DNA from: an uncultured bacterium
GTDB taxonomy: Bacteria; Cyanobacteriota; Vampirovibrionia; Gastranaerophilales; Gastranaerophilaceae
NCBI GenBank assembly: GCA_945910925.1
Contig: CAMDZX010000005.1
Span: forward strand, 1 to 29,233
Direction of reading: 5' to 3'
DNA length: 29,233 nt
Below are positions 22,285 through 29,233 of this stretch, in pieces; positions within the stretch are counted from its first letter, which is position 1, and the number at the start of each line of letters is the position of its first letter. The position numbers were made by a program, and so were the translations under genes. The notes beneath the pieces were generated by a model. It was not told where the DNA came from. It searched no databases and was given only the letters and a program-made list of their open reading frames with translations.

Positions 22285-22440
22285 CTGGTAAACGATATTC
22301 AGAGAACATCTATATTTCTTCCTCAAACAAAAATTCCTAAAGCAAGTGAGATAAAAATTGTTGGAGATAAAGTAAAGCAAGGAACCACAAAAGATGCTAA
22401 CGGAAATCCAATTACAAATACTGTAATATACTTAATTTAG
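22285..22440 (+). pseudogene. C-terminal gene fragment
   Basis: A stop-bounded frame without a start codon reads LVNDIQRTSIFLPQTKIPKA, then SEIKIVGDKVKQGTTKDANG, NPITNTVIYLI and TAG. The composition and codon use look coding, but the 5' part is missing, so it is the tail of a lost gene. It adds to the debris upstream of the trpR operon. Confidence 0.45.
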
Positions 22441-22518
22441 CCATTTTAATAATATCTCTTTAAACATTCTTAAAGTTGTCTTTTGGGTTCAACTTAGTTT
22501 TTTGCTTTATATTATTAG

Positions 22519-22547
22519 TTGACATAAAAATAAGTTCCGTCTATAAT
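22519..22547 (+). promoter_or_regulatory. Consensus sigma-70 promoter of trpR-trpB
   Basis: TTGACA (22519-22524), exactly 17 bases, and TATAAT (22542-22547): a perfect consensus promoter. The -10 box lies inside the operator palindrome. Confidence 0.9.
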
Positions 22548-22572
22548 GTTACTACCAATAGTAACATTATAG
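22541..22572 (+). promoter_or_regulatory. Candidate TrpR operator palindrome
   Basis: CTATAATGTTACT and AGTAACATTATAG are perfect 13-bp arms around ACCAAT. The palindrome covers the -10 box, the expected start site (about 22554) and reaches the AGG of the ribosome site. Binding of a dimeric repressor would block the promoter completely. The inner GTTACT/AGTAAC resembles but is not identical to the enterobacterial TrpR half-site (GTACTAG). Autoregulation by the TrpR encoded next is inferred. Confidence 0.8.
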
Positions 22573-22578
22573 GTCAAA

Positions 22579-22866
22579 ATGCAAGATATAAAAGAACTTT
22601 CATATTTAATATACAATTTAAAATCTGATGATGAAATATATAAATTTCTTCGTGAGATATTAACAGAAAATGAACTTTTAACTTTATCAAAACGATGGCG
22701 TATTTTAAAAATGCTAAACGATGGAATTGCTCAACGTACAATTGCAGATGAATTAAATGTAAGTTTATGTAAAATTACACGCGGAGCAAAAGTCCTTAAA
22801 AATAAAAACGCTGTTACTACTAAAAATTTGATAAAGGAGAAAATAAATGATAAACATTCAACCTAA
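22579..22866 (+). CDS. trpR: TrpR-family transcriptional repressor
   Basis: A 95-residue all-helical repressor of the TrpR/YerC superfamily. LTENELLTLSKRWRILKMLN (residues about 29-48) matches the TrpR helix region that packs around the ligand. QRTIADELNVSLCKITRGAK (about 54-73) is the helix-turn-helix, close to the Escherichia coli QREIAQKLGVS-x-x-x-ITRGS pattern. TrpR binds tryptophan as co-repressor. The position directly in front of trpB, overlapping it by 20 bases, supports control by tryptophan rather than the YerC role. Its ribosome site (AGG) lies in the edge of the operator palindrome. Confidence 0.85.
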   Translation: MQDIKELSYLIYNLKSDDEIYKFLREILTENELLTLSKRWRILKMLNDGIAQRTIADELNVSLCKITRGAKVLKNKNAVTTKNLIKEKINDKHST

Positions 22867-24040
22867 TAACCAAGGGTTTTTCGGCACATATGGCGGACAA
22901 TATATAGATGATGATTTAAAAATCGAATTTGATAAAATTGAAAAGGTTTTTAATGATTTAAAAAACGATAAGAACTTTCTGGCAGAATTGGATTATTATA
23001 ATAAAAATTATATAGGACGTCCAAGTCCGATATATTTTGCAAAAAATTTATCTAAAAAATATGGAAATAATATTTACTTAAAACGTGAAGATTTAAACCA
23101 TACAGGTGCACATAAAATTAATCACTCTATAGGTGAGGCACTTTTAGCAAAAAAACTGGGTAAATCAAAAATTATTGCTGAAACCGGTGCAGGTCAACAT
23201 GGAGTTGCAGTGGCAACTGCAGCTGCTCTGGTCGGGCTTAAATGTGATATTTATATGGGTGAAGTTGATGTTTTGAAGGAAGCTCCAAATGTACAAAGAA
23301 TGAAGGTGTTAGGTGCTAATGTGATTAGTGTTAAAGATGGAACAAAAACACTGAAAGAAGCTGTAGATAGTGCATTTTGTGCATATTTAAAAGAGTATAA
23401 AACTGCTCTTTATACAATAGGTTCGGTTGTTGGACCGCATCCTTTCCCAATGATTATTGAATATTTCCAATCTGTTATTGGACAGGAAGCAAGAGAGCAA
23501 TTTTTAGCTCAAAAAAATAAACTTCCTGATTGTATTGTTGCTTGTGTTGGTGGTGGTTCAAACGCAATTGGTTTATTTAGCGGTTTTTTAGATGATGAGC
23601 ATGTTGAAATTTATGGAGTCGAACCTTTAGGTAAAGGTTCAAAATTAGGACAAAATGCAGCAAGTATAACTTATGGCTCTGATGGTATAATTCATGGATT
23701 TAGATGTAAAATTTTGAAAGATGAAAATGGAGAAATTGCAAACGCATATTCTATTGCAAGTGGATTAGATTATCCCGGGGTTGGCCCAAAACATTGTTAT
23801 TTAAATGATATAAAACGTGTAAAATATGATACTGTTAGTGATTTAGAAGCAATTAGTGCATTTTACGAATTATGCGAAAAAGAAGGAATAATTCCTGCTC
23901 TCGAAAGTTCACATGCTGTTGCTTATGCAATTAAACTATCAAAAAAATACCAAAATAAAGATATTTTGGTTAATTTATCAGGTAGAGGCGATAAAGATAT
24001 TGATTTTGTTATGAAAAATTATCCCATAACTTCGTTTTAA
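22847..24040 (+). CDS. trpB: Tryptophan synthase beta chain
   Basis: PLP enzyme that joins indole and serine to tryptophan. The 397-aa length is that of TrpB1. Key sites: KREDLNHTGAHKIN with the PLP lysine K90, AETGAGQHG with E112, phosphate-binding GGGSNA (235-240), YSIASGLDYPGVGP with D308, and SGRGDKD near the end. The usual 'YSISAG' has its last residues switched to IASG, and GFFGTYGGQYIDDDL replaces the common GGRYVPE N-terminus, so the protein is somewhat divergent. AAAGGAG precedes the ATG inside trpR. No trpA or other trp gene follows in the window, which fits salvage of free indole, though trpA may lie elsewhere. Confidence 0.95.
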   Translation: MINIQPNNQGFFGTYGGQYIDDDLKIEFDKIEKVFNDLKNDKNFLAELDYYNKNYIGRPSPIYFAKNLSKKYGNNIYLKREDLNHTGAHKINHSIGEALLAKKLGKSKIIAETGAGQHGVAVATAAALVGLKCDIYMGEVDVLKEAPNVQRMKVLGANVISVKDGTKTLKEAVDSAFCAYLKEYKTALYTIGSVVGPHPFPMIIEYFQSVIGQEAREQFLAQKNKLPDCIVACVGGGSNAIGLFSGFLDDEHVEIYGVEPLGKGSKLGQNAASITYGSDGIIHGFRCKILKDENGEIANAYSIASGLDYPGVGPKHCYLNDIKRVKYDTVSDLEAISAFYELCEKEGIIPALESSHAVAYAIKLSKKYQNKDILVNLSGRGDKDIDFVMKNYPITSF

Positions 24041-24104
24041 ATTTTATATATGTAGTTAATCCAAAATTTAATACGAAAGTTATGATTATTTACTTGTTAT
24101 AAAC

Positions 24105-24135
24105 ACATAAACTTCCACTTTTGGAAGTTTTATGT
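24105..24135 (+). terminator. Terminator of trpR-trpB
   Basis: ACATAAACTTCC and GGAAGTTTTATGT form a 12-bp stem with one bulge, about 65 bases after the trpB stop. It closes the operon before the convergent XRE gene. Confidence 0.65.
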
Positions 24136-24177
24136 TATCTGTCAAATAAATATCTATTATAATTTTAGGGTAAATTA

Positions 24178-24402
24178 TTATTCATTAACAAACAACATAT
24201 AAGGTTCAATTTCTAAAGCACTTATAATCGAATCAAGTGTATCAATACTCGGTTTTTTCTTTCCCCGTTCTATCTCTGACAAATAATCAGTACTAATGTT
24301 TGCAAGCTCGCTCAACTGTTCTTGTGTATACCCTTTTTGTTTTCTGTATTTTTTAATATTTTTTATTGTATACAAAAACGTTCTATTTGCCATATGAAAC
24401 AT
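24178..24402 (-). CDS. XRE-family HTH regulator (74 aa)
   Basis: A small Cro/CI-type DNA-binding protein. IKKYRKQKGYTQEQLSELAN, ISTDYLSEIERGKKKPSIDT and LDSIISALEI form the complete HTH_3 fold, with the typical Q-x-x-L-S and EIERGKKKPS signatures. There is no ribosome site before either of two possible starts (24402 or 24393), and a TATGAT box lies 8 bases before the first, so it may be leaderless. It is divergent from a second XRE gene only 49 bases away, so the two may share operators. Confidence 0.85.
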   Translation of the reverse strand: MFHMANRTFLYTIKNIKKYRKQKGYTQEQLSELANISTDYLSEIERGKKKPSIDTLDSIISALEIEPYMLFVNE

Positions 24403-24451
24403 TATGTGGTATCATACTTTTGAAATTAACAGGCTCTAAGCACGGAATTAT

Positions 24452-24673
24452 ATGGACATTAACGAATATACACGACTCAAAATCAAACAAATTCGTATTG
24501 AAAAAGGTCTATCACAAAGAGATTTAGCACGTTTAATCGGAAGGAGTGAAAACTATATTCTTGCGATAGAATCAGGAGAAATAGAAACAAAAATTCTCCC
24601 TCTGTTGAAATTTTGTGAAGTGCTGAAAATCAATCCACATACTTTTTATAATGAATTTTACGGAAGAATGTAA
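24452..24673 (+). CDS. XRE-family HTH regulator (73 aa)
   Basis: A second small Cro/CI-type protein: LKIKQIRIEKGLSQRDLARL, IGRSENYILAIESGEIETKI and LPLLKFCEVLKINPHTFYNE cover the five-helix fold, with the usual EIERG replaced by AIESG. The ribosome site is weak (CGGAA). It is divergent from the 24178 regulator and ends 40 bases before murF. Control of neighbouring genes is possible but not shown. Confidence 0.85.
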   Translation: MDINEYTRLKIKQIRIEKGLSQRDLARLIGRSENYILAIESGEIETKILPLLKFCEVLKINPHTFYNEFYGRM

Positions 24674-24678
24674 ATTCA

Positions 24679-24707
24679 TTCACTATTTTTTTGATTTGTT
24701 GTAAAAT
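24679..24707 (+). promoter_or_regulatory. Possible murF promoter
   Basis: TAAAAT (24702-24707) with a weak TTCACT 17 bases upstream. The murF ATG follows only 6 bases after the -10 box, so a transcript from here would begin at or next to the start codon. Confidence 0.45.
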
Positions 24708-24713
24708 TAGTGT

Positions 24714-25994
24714 ATGAGGATAGAAGGGCTAGAAACAGAAATAACAACAAATGTCGAATTTAATAAAATATCGACAGATACACGTACTATCGAGGCGGGA
24801 GATTTTTACCTTCCCTTAAAGGGTGCTAATTTTGACGGTGAAAAATTTATCGCTCAGGCTGTTGAAAAAGGTGCGGTCGGATATTTTACAACTCAAGAAC
24901 CTGATATTAAAGGTGCAGTTGGGATAAAAGTTCCTGATACAAAAACCGCATATCTTGAACTTGCAAGATACAGAAGGCAAAAAATTAATCCAAAAGTTAT
25001 TTTGATTACGGGAAGTTCGGGAAAAACTACCACAAAAGAACTTGTTTATTCCGTTGTTTCACAAGGTTACAAAACCTTCAAAACTCCGCTTAACCATAAT
25101 AACGAAATTGGATTTTGCCAAACAATATTTGATATGCCGGAGGATACGGAAGTCCTTGTTCTTGAAGCGGGTATGAGAGGACTTGGAGAAATAGAGTTAA
25201 TCTCAAAATACGCCCTTCCTGATATTACAATAATTTGTAACGTTGGTACCGCACATATCGGAAGATTAGGTTCGAGAGATAATATAGCAATCGCAAAATG
25301 TGAGGTTACAAAATATCAAAAACAAAACGGTGTATTCATCGGGCATAACAGCGAACTAATCAAAAAATATCTTGATTTTCCGGGAGAAAAAGTATTTTAT
25401 TCAATCAATGATGCGAAAGTTCTTAAACATAGAACAGGTTTTTCGGAATTTGAATACAAATCTAATGTATACAAATTAAACATTGAAGGTGATTATAATA
25501 TAGAAAACTCGCTTGCTGCAATAAATACAGGCATTGCTCTGAATATGTCCCCTCAAAAAATTGCCTCAGGACTTGAAAGCTATCATCCGATAGAAAAAAG
25601 ATGGGAAACAGAAAAAATAGGTAGATTTGAACTTATTAATGACAGTTACAATGCTAATCCCGATTCCATGAAAGCTGCACTTAAAACAGTGTTTGAGCTT
25701 TATCCCGATTGTGTCATTGTTCTCGGAGATATGGGAGAGCTTGGAGAAAACGAAAAAGAGTACCATAGAGAAGTCGGGGAATTTGTGAAACAGAATAAAA
25801 CCGACTCAAATATAATTATAACAGTTGGTGAATTGGCAAAAGAAATCGACAATACCAATAATTTCTTGTGTAATTCAGATGCCGCAAATTATATAATAAA
25901 TAATATCAAGGGAAACAAAACCATATTTTTCAAGGCATCACGTTCAATGAAATTTGAGGAAATAATAAAAGAAATAAAGGAGAGTATTAAATGA
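24714..25994 (+). CDS. murF: UDP-MurNAc-tripeptide:D-Ala-D-Ala ligase
   Basis: Adds the D-Ala-D-Ala dipeptide to UDP-MurNAc-tripeptide, the last cytoplasmic step of the peptidoglycan precursor. The Mur ligase domains are in order: N-terminal UMP-binding part with STDTRTIEAGDFYLPLKGAN (20-39), ATP-binding P-loop ITGSSGKTTTKE (98-109), and the middle domain with LEAGMRGLGEIELI and NVGTAHIGRLGS. The C-terminal domain has NDSYNANPDSMKAAL and VLGDMGELGE. No ribosome site precedes the ATG, which together with the close -10 box suggests a leaderless message. It overlaps mraY by four bases (ATGA). Confidence 0.97.
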   Translation: MRIEGLETEITTNVEFNKISTDTRTIEAGDFYLPLKGANFDGEKFIAQAVEKGAVGYFTTQEPDIKGAVGIKVPDTKTAYLELARYRRQKINPKVILITGSSGKTTTKELVYSVVSQGYKTFKTPLNHNNEIGFCQTIFDMPEDTEVLVLEAGMRGLGEIELISKYALPDITIICNVGTAHIGRLGSRDNIAIAKCEVTKYQKQNGVFIGHNSELIKKYLDFPGEKVFYSINDAKVLKHRTGFSEFEYKSNVYKLNIEGDYNIENSLAAINTGIALNMSPQKIASGLESYHPIEKRWETEKIGRFELINDSYNANPDSMKAALKTVFELYPDCVIVLGDMGELGENEKEYHREVGEFVKQNKTDSNIIITVGELAKEIDNTNNFLCNSDAANYIINNIKGNKTIFFKASRSMKFEEIIKEIKESIK

Positions 25995-26974
25995 TAATGA
26001 CATCCGTGTCCTTTTTGTTGGGGCTTATATTGTGTTTATTATTTGGCATACCGTATATTGACTTTCTTAAAAAAAGAATGATTGGTCAATATATACGAGA
26101 GGAAGCACCGGAAGCACATGCCCAAAAATCAGGAACTCCGACGACGGGCGGAGTGTTTATTATACTTGCGGCACTTTTGGCATCGGTTACAACTCTTTTT
26201 ATGGCGGAAAAATTTACTGATGCGGCGTGGATTATACTTATAACGTTTTTGTTCTACGCACTTGCAGGTTTTCAAGATGATTTTCTAAAAATAAAAGGAC
26301 ACGAAAACAAAGGCTTGAGTGCAAGAGGGAAATTTTTACGTCAGATTATCATAGCACTTCTTCCTATATTTTATGCAATTCAAATGTACGGAACATTCGG
26401 AACACAGATTACATTTGGAAACTACGTAGTTGATTTAGGATGGTGGTATCCGATACTTGCGATTATTGTTATCACAGGTGCTTCTAACGCATATAATTTA
26501 ACCGACGGATTGGACGGACTTGCAGCATCAACAGGTGTTCCCGTTTTTGCAGGGTGTTCAATAATTGCACTTTTGTCTCATTACGACTATATTGCAATTA
26601 TTGCGGCGGCTATGGCGGGCGCATTATTGGGATTTCTTAAATACAATAAACCTAAAGCAGAAGTATTTATGGGTGATACAGGCTCTCTTGCAATAGGCGG
26701 TTTGCTCGGAGCACTTGCAATTATGGGAAAATTTGAGTTGTATCTGGTTATACTTGCAGGTGTTTTCGTAATCGAATGTTTATCGGTTATGATTCAGGTT
26801 ACAAGTTTTAAATTGACAGGCAAAAGAGTTTTTAAAATGTCACCTATTCATCATCATTTTGAGCTTTGCGGATACTCAGAAAAACAAATTGTAAAAGGAT
26901 TTGCAATCGCATCTTGTATTTTCTCCGCAATTGCGGTTCTTGTCTTTGAACTCTTTCATACGGGAGTAATTTAA
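25991..26974 (+). CDS. mraY: Phospho-MurNAc-pentapeptide transferase
   Basis: Integral membrane enzyme that makes lipid I from UDP-MurNAc-pentapeptide and undecaprenyl phosphate. The 327-aa protein has about ten hydrophobic helices. Family motifs present: GTPTTGG (48-54), FQDD (D96, D97), NAYNLTDGLDG (166-176, with D172 and D175), MGDTGSL (227-233) and the MraY-specific SPIHHHFEL (284-292). It shares ATGA with murF and its stop overlaps the murD start by one base, indicating translational coupling. Confidence 0.97.
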   Translation: MIMTSVSFLLGLILCLLFGIPYIDFLKKRMIGQYIREEAPEAHAQKSGTPTTGGVFIILAALLASVTTLFMAEKFTDAAWIILITFLFYALAGFQDDFLKIKGHENKGLSARGKFLRQIIIALLPIFYAIQMYGTFGTQITFGNYVVDLGWWYPILAIIVITGASNAYNLTDGLDGLAASTGVPVFAGCSIIALLSHYDYIAIIAAAMAGALLGFLKYNKPKAEVFMGDTGSLAIGGLLGALAIMGKFELYLVILAGVFVIECLSVMIQVTSFKLTGKRVFKMSPIHHHFELCGYSEKQIVKGFAIASCIFSAIAVLVFELFHTGVI

Positions 26975-28320
26975 TGATTAACTGGCATGATAAAAAAGTT
27001 TTGATAATGGGTTTTTCAGTGAGCGGAAAATCTGCGGCAAGATATCTGGCACGACACGGTGCTAATGTTTTTATAACCGAAGGTAATGAGGCTAAAAAAG
27101 AAGACAAAAAAGAAATTAAAGAATTAAACCTTCTCGGGATAAAAACAGAATTCGGTAAACATTCGGACAAATTTATTGACGGTGCTTATGTTGCAATAAT
27201 AAGTCCGAGTATTCCTAAAGATTCCGAATTGTATAAAAAAGTTAAAGAAAAGAATATACAAATAATTTCCGAAATAGAACTTGCATACAAAGAAACAGGT
27301 AAACCGTTCATCGGTATAACGGGTACTAACGGAAAAACAACCGTTACTGCTCTAACCTCACATATTTTATCGTCAGAGTATAATGCGCCGGCATGCGGGA
27401 ATATAGGGGTTCCACCGACATCTTTGCTTGATAGCGATACCGATTATTTTGTGTGTGAATTGAGTTCGTTCCAAATGGAACATACAGAGGCTTTTAAAGC
27501 ACAAATTGCTTGTTGGACAAATTTTACGCCTGACCATATAACATGGCACGGAACTTTGGAAAACTATTTTGATGCGAAAGCCAAACTGTTTAAAAGTCCG
27601 ACGGCTGCTACTTTTGCGGTTCTAAACGGTGCGGATGAAAAACTCTTAGAGCTTTCTAAGAAGTCAGGCGGAACGGTATTCTTATTTGATAAAGAAACAG
27701 ATGATAACTGTTGTTATATAAAAAATGAAGGTATTTATTTTAAACGCAGAGGAAAAGAAGAATTTATCATAAATCTTTCGGAATGCCCGCTCATTGGTCA
27801 TCACAACTACCAAAATATAATGTGCGGAGTTACAATTGCAAAGATAATCGGAATATCAAATGAACATATACAACAAAAAATAAGAGATTTTGTTGTGCCT
27901 GAACACAGGCTTGAAAAAGTCAGAGAATTTAACGGAATAACTTTTTACAACGATTCTAAAGCGACAAATCCTGAAGCATCAATTGTTGCAATCAACTCGT
28001 TTAATAACACGGATGTTACGTTGATAGCCGGAGGACGGGATAAGCTTACTACTCTCGAAGAATTTTGTGAAAGCGTAAAACAACATATCAAGACTGTTAT
28101 TCTGATAGGTGAAGCAACCGAAAGATTTGAAACCGAACTCAAAAAATCGGGGTTTGATAATATTATTAAAGCAGAAACCCTTGAAGCTGCGGTAGATAAA
28201 GCAATTGAACTAAAACCTGATAACGTTTTATTGTCGCCGGCATGTGCAAGTTTTGATATGTTCAAAGGGTATGAAGAAAGAGGAACGGTATTTAAAAACT
28301 ATGTATTATCAAAGAAATAA
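26974..28320 (+). CDS. murD: UDP-MurNAc-L-Ala:D-Glu ligase
   Basis: Adds D-glutamate to UDP-MurNAc-L-alanine in the cytoplasm. The 448-aa protein has an N-terminal Rossmann-like domain (KKVLIMGFSVSGKSAARYLA, 7-26), the ATP-binding GITGTNGKTT (114-123), CELSSFQME and WTNFTPDHITWHG in the middle domain, and VPEHRLEKV, NDSKATNPEAS and AGGRDK toward the C-terminus. LSPACASFDMFKGYEERG is the usual MurD ending. The start overlaps mraY by one base; the last 20 bases overlap ftsW. Confidence 0.97.
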   Translation: MINWHDKKVLIMGFSVSGKSAARYLARHGANVFITEGNEAKKEDKKEIKELNLLGIKTEFGKHSDKFIDGAYVAIISPSIPKDSELYKKVKEKNIQIISEIELAYKETGKPFIGITGTNGKTTVTALTSHILSSEYNAPACGNIGVPPTSLLDSDTDYFVCELSSFQMEHTEAFKAQIACWTNFTPDHITWHGTLENYFDAKAKLFKSPTAATFAVLNGADEKLLELSKKSGGTVFLFDKETDDNCCYIKNEGIYFKRRGKEEFIINLSECPLIGHHNYQNIMCGVTIAKIIGISNEHIQQKIRDFVVPEHRLEKVREFNGITFYNDSKATNPEASIVAINSFNNTDVTLIAGGRDKLTTLEEFCESVKQHIKTVILIGEATERFETELKKSGFDNIIKAETLEAAVDKAIELKPDNVLLSPACASFDMFKGYEERGTVFKNYVLSKK

Positions 28321-29233
28321 TAGTAATAATAATAAAAGAAAACCGCAGGGAAATACAACCCAGCAAAATATAATCATTACGCCGCCTGACAAAACGTTGA
28401 TGATAGTTGTTTTGTTCCTTGTTGTAATCGGTGTTATGGTAATTTTTTCCGCAAGCGCACCAAAATGTATTGATATGGGTGTAAATCCCGCAAAATTTGC
28501 AATACAACAGATACTCGGAATTGTTGTAGGGTATCTCGGACTAAGATTTTTGAGTAATTATGACTACCGAAAATTGGTTAATATAACAAGTATTTACACA
28601 TACGTGGTTATCGGACTTTTGCTTTTGGTTCATTTTACGGGTGATGTTGTAAACGGTGCTCAAAGATGGTTAAACATAGGACCTCTAAGCTTGCAACCGT
28701 CAGAGTTTGCAAAACCTGCAATAGTAATGTTGTTGGCAAATGTTTTTCATAAAGATGCGAATATATTAGACCCTAATAAATGGACGACCGCATTTATTCC
28801 GATACTTATTATGGTCGGATTGATATTTATTCAACCGAATTTAAGTATGGTTATTCTTCTTGGAATGACCTCCGTTGTACTTTATTTGTGTGGTAACGGT
28901 TCGGTAAAACTTATATGGATGATGGGTGCAACAGTTATTCCTGTACTTTTGTTACACGGATTGAAGGGTTATCAATCTTCAAGAATAACCACTTGGTTAC
29001 ATCCCGAAAGTGATCCGCTTGGTGCAGGATACAATATTATTCAATCATTGGTTGCATTTGCATCCGGAGGCTTGTATGGTGCAGGATTTGGCGCATCCAA
29101 GCAAAAACTTGCATGGCTGCCGGAAGCACATACCGACTTTATTTTTGCGGTTGTCGGAGAGGAACTGGGTTTCATAGGATGTATTCTTGTGCTTGTACTG
29201 TTTTGGACATTGTTACAACGAGGATTTGTTATT
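28301..29233 (+). CDS. ftsW: FtsW peptidoglycan glycosyltransferase (SEDS), 3' end outside window
   Basis: Septal SEDS-family glycosyltransferase that polymerises lipid II with a partner class B PBP. 311 codons are present and still open at the window edge. The start ATG lies inside murD. The N-terminus is polar and Asn-rich (about 30 residues), followed by membrane helices with IGVMVIFSASAPKC, GAQRWLNIGPLSLQPSEFAK, IQPNLSMVILL and GAGYNIIQSLVAFASGGLYG. PEAHTDFIFAVVGEELGFIG contains the catalytic aspartate of the family. The gene context (after murD) favours FtsW over RodA. murG would be expected next. Confidence 0.95.
   Translation, partial: MYYQRNNSNNNKRKPQGNTTQQNIIITPPDKTLMIVVLFLVVIGVMVIFSASAPKCIDMGVNPAKFAIQQILGIVVGYLGLRFLSNYDYRKLVNITSIYTYVVIGLLLLVHFTGDVVNGAQRWLNIGPLSLQPSEFAKPAIVMLLANVFHKDANILDPNKWTTAFIPILIMVGLIFIQPNLSMVILLGMTSVVLYLCGNGSVKLIWMMGATVIPVLLLHGLKGYQSSRITTWLHPESDPLGAGYNIIQSLVAFASGGLYGAGFGASKQKLAWLPEAHTDFIFAVVGEELGFIGCILVLVLFWTLLQRGFVI

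Noticed and set aside
28292..28507. A 71-aa Cys-containing frame on the minus strand
   Set aside because: It is antisense to the start of ftsW, whose frame and motifs are clear.

Overview
This is an AT-rich chromosomal segment from a bacterium. The best inference is a gut-type member of Candidatus Gastranaerophilales (Vampirovibrionia/Melainabacteria). The reasons are two signal-peptide SLH-domain proteins of the cyanobacterial type, a division/cell-wall cluster ordered murF-mraY-murD-ftsW, tRNA genes without an encoded CCA, and several lineage-type proteins with short N-terminal 'SVTF/ISF(R/K)G' motifs. This placement is inference; no rRNA is present to confirm it. TAG is an ordinary stop codon here, since ahcY and other intact genes end in it.

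Layout. 1-6.8 kb is accessory envelope material: a membrane-anchored HExxH zincin, a small partner ORF, a GNAT-like protein and a one-helix membrane peptide. Convergent with these is a three-gene unit (HlyD-type adaptor, unknown protein, secreted protein), followed by a 56-aa ORF and a PF14907-like nucleotidyltransferase. 6.9-11.6 kb carries ahcY, a strongly promoted SLH protein followed by a row of hairpins, a small hypothetical gene, and a folP with a long N-terminal extension. 11.7-18.3 kb is a worn accessory zone. It has a triple-HTH protein, nested palindromic elements beside a truncated gene, a metallo-beta-lactamase-fold hydrolase, a long imperfect hairpin, a Bro-N/DinD-like gene with a broken partner, and a 0.4-kb stretch bounded by exact 25-bp inverted repeats. 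It also has an orphan 269-aa protein, a Stealth-family sugar-phosphate transferase and a truncated zinc-ribbon gene.

18.4-21.5 kb is translation plus envelope. A tRNA-Met is preceded by two tandem 96-bp units made from its own 5' half. rplL and rplJ follow behind an L10 leader RNA, and a divergent three-SLH protein is followed by tRNA-Gly(CCC). 21.5-22.5 kb is gene debris, including a Mu-type transposase N-terminus. 22.5-24.1 kb is a compact trpR-trpB operon whose consensus promoter lies inside a perfect 13-bp-arm palindrome; no trpA follows. After two divergent XRE regulators, the window ends in the tightly overlapping murF-mraY-murD-ftsW genes (ftsW cut by the window edge).

I saw no CRISPR array, no complete insertion sequence and no confidently new multi-gene defence or biosynthetic system. 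The signals most worth a second look are the TrpR/TrpB operator arrangement, the tRNA-derived tandem repeats, the several classes of dispersed palindromes, and the pentamer-to-G-tract repeat in the leader of the zincin gene.
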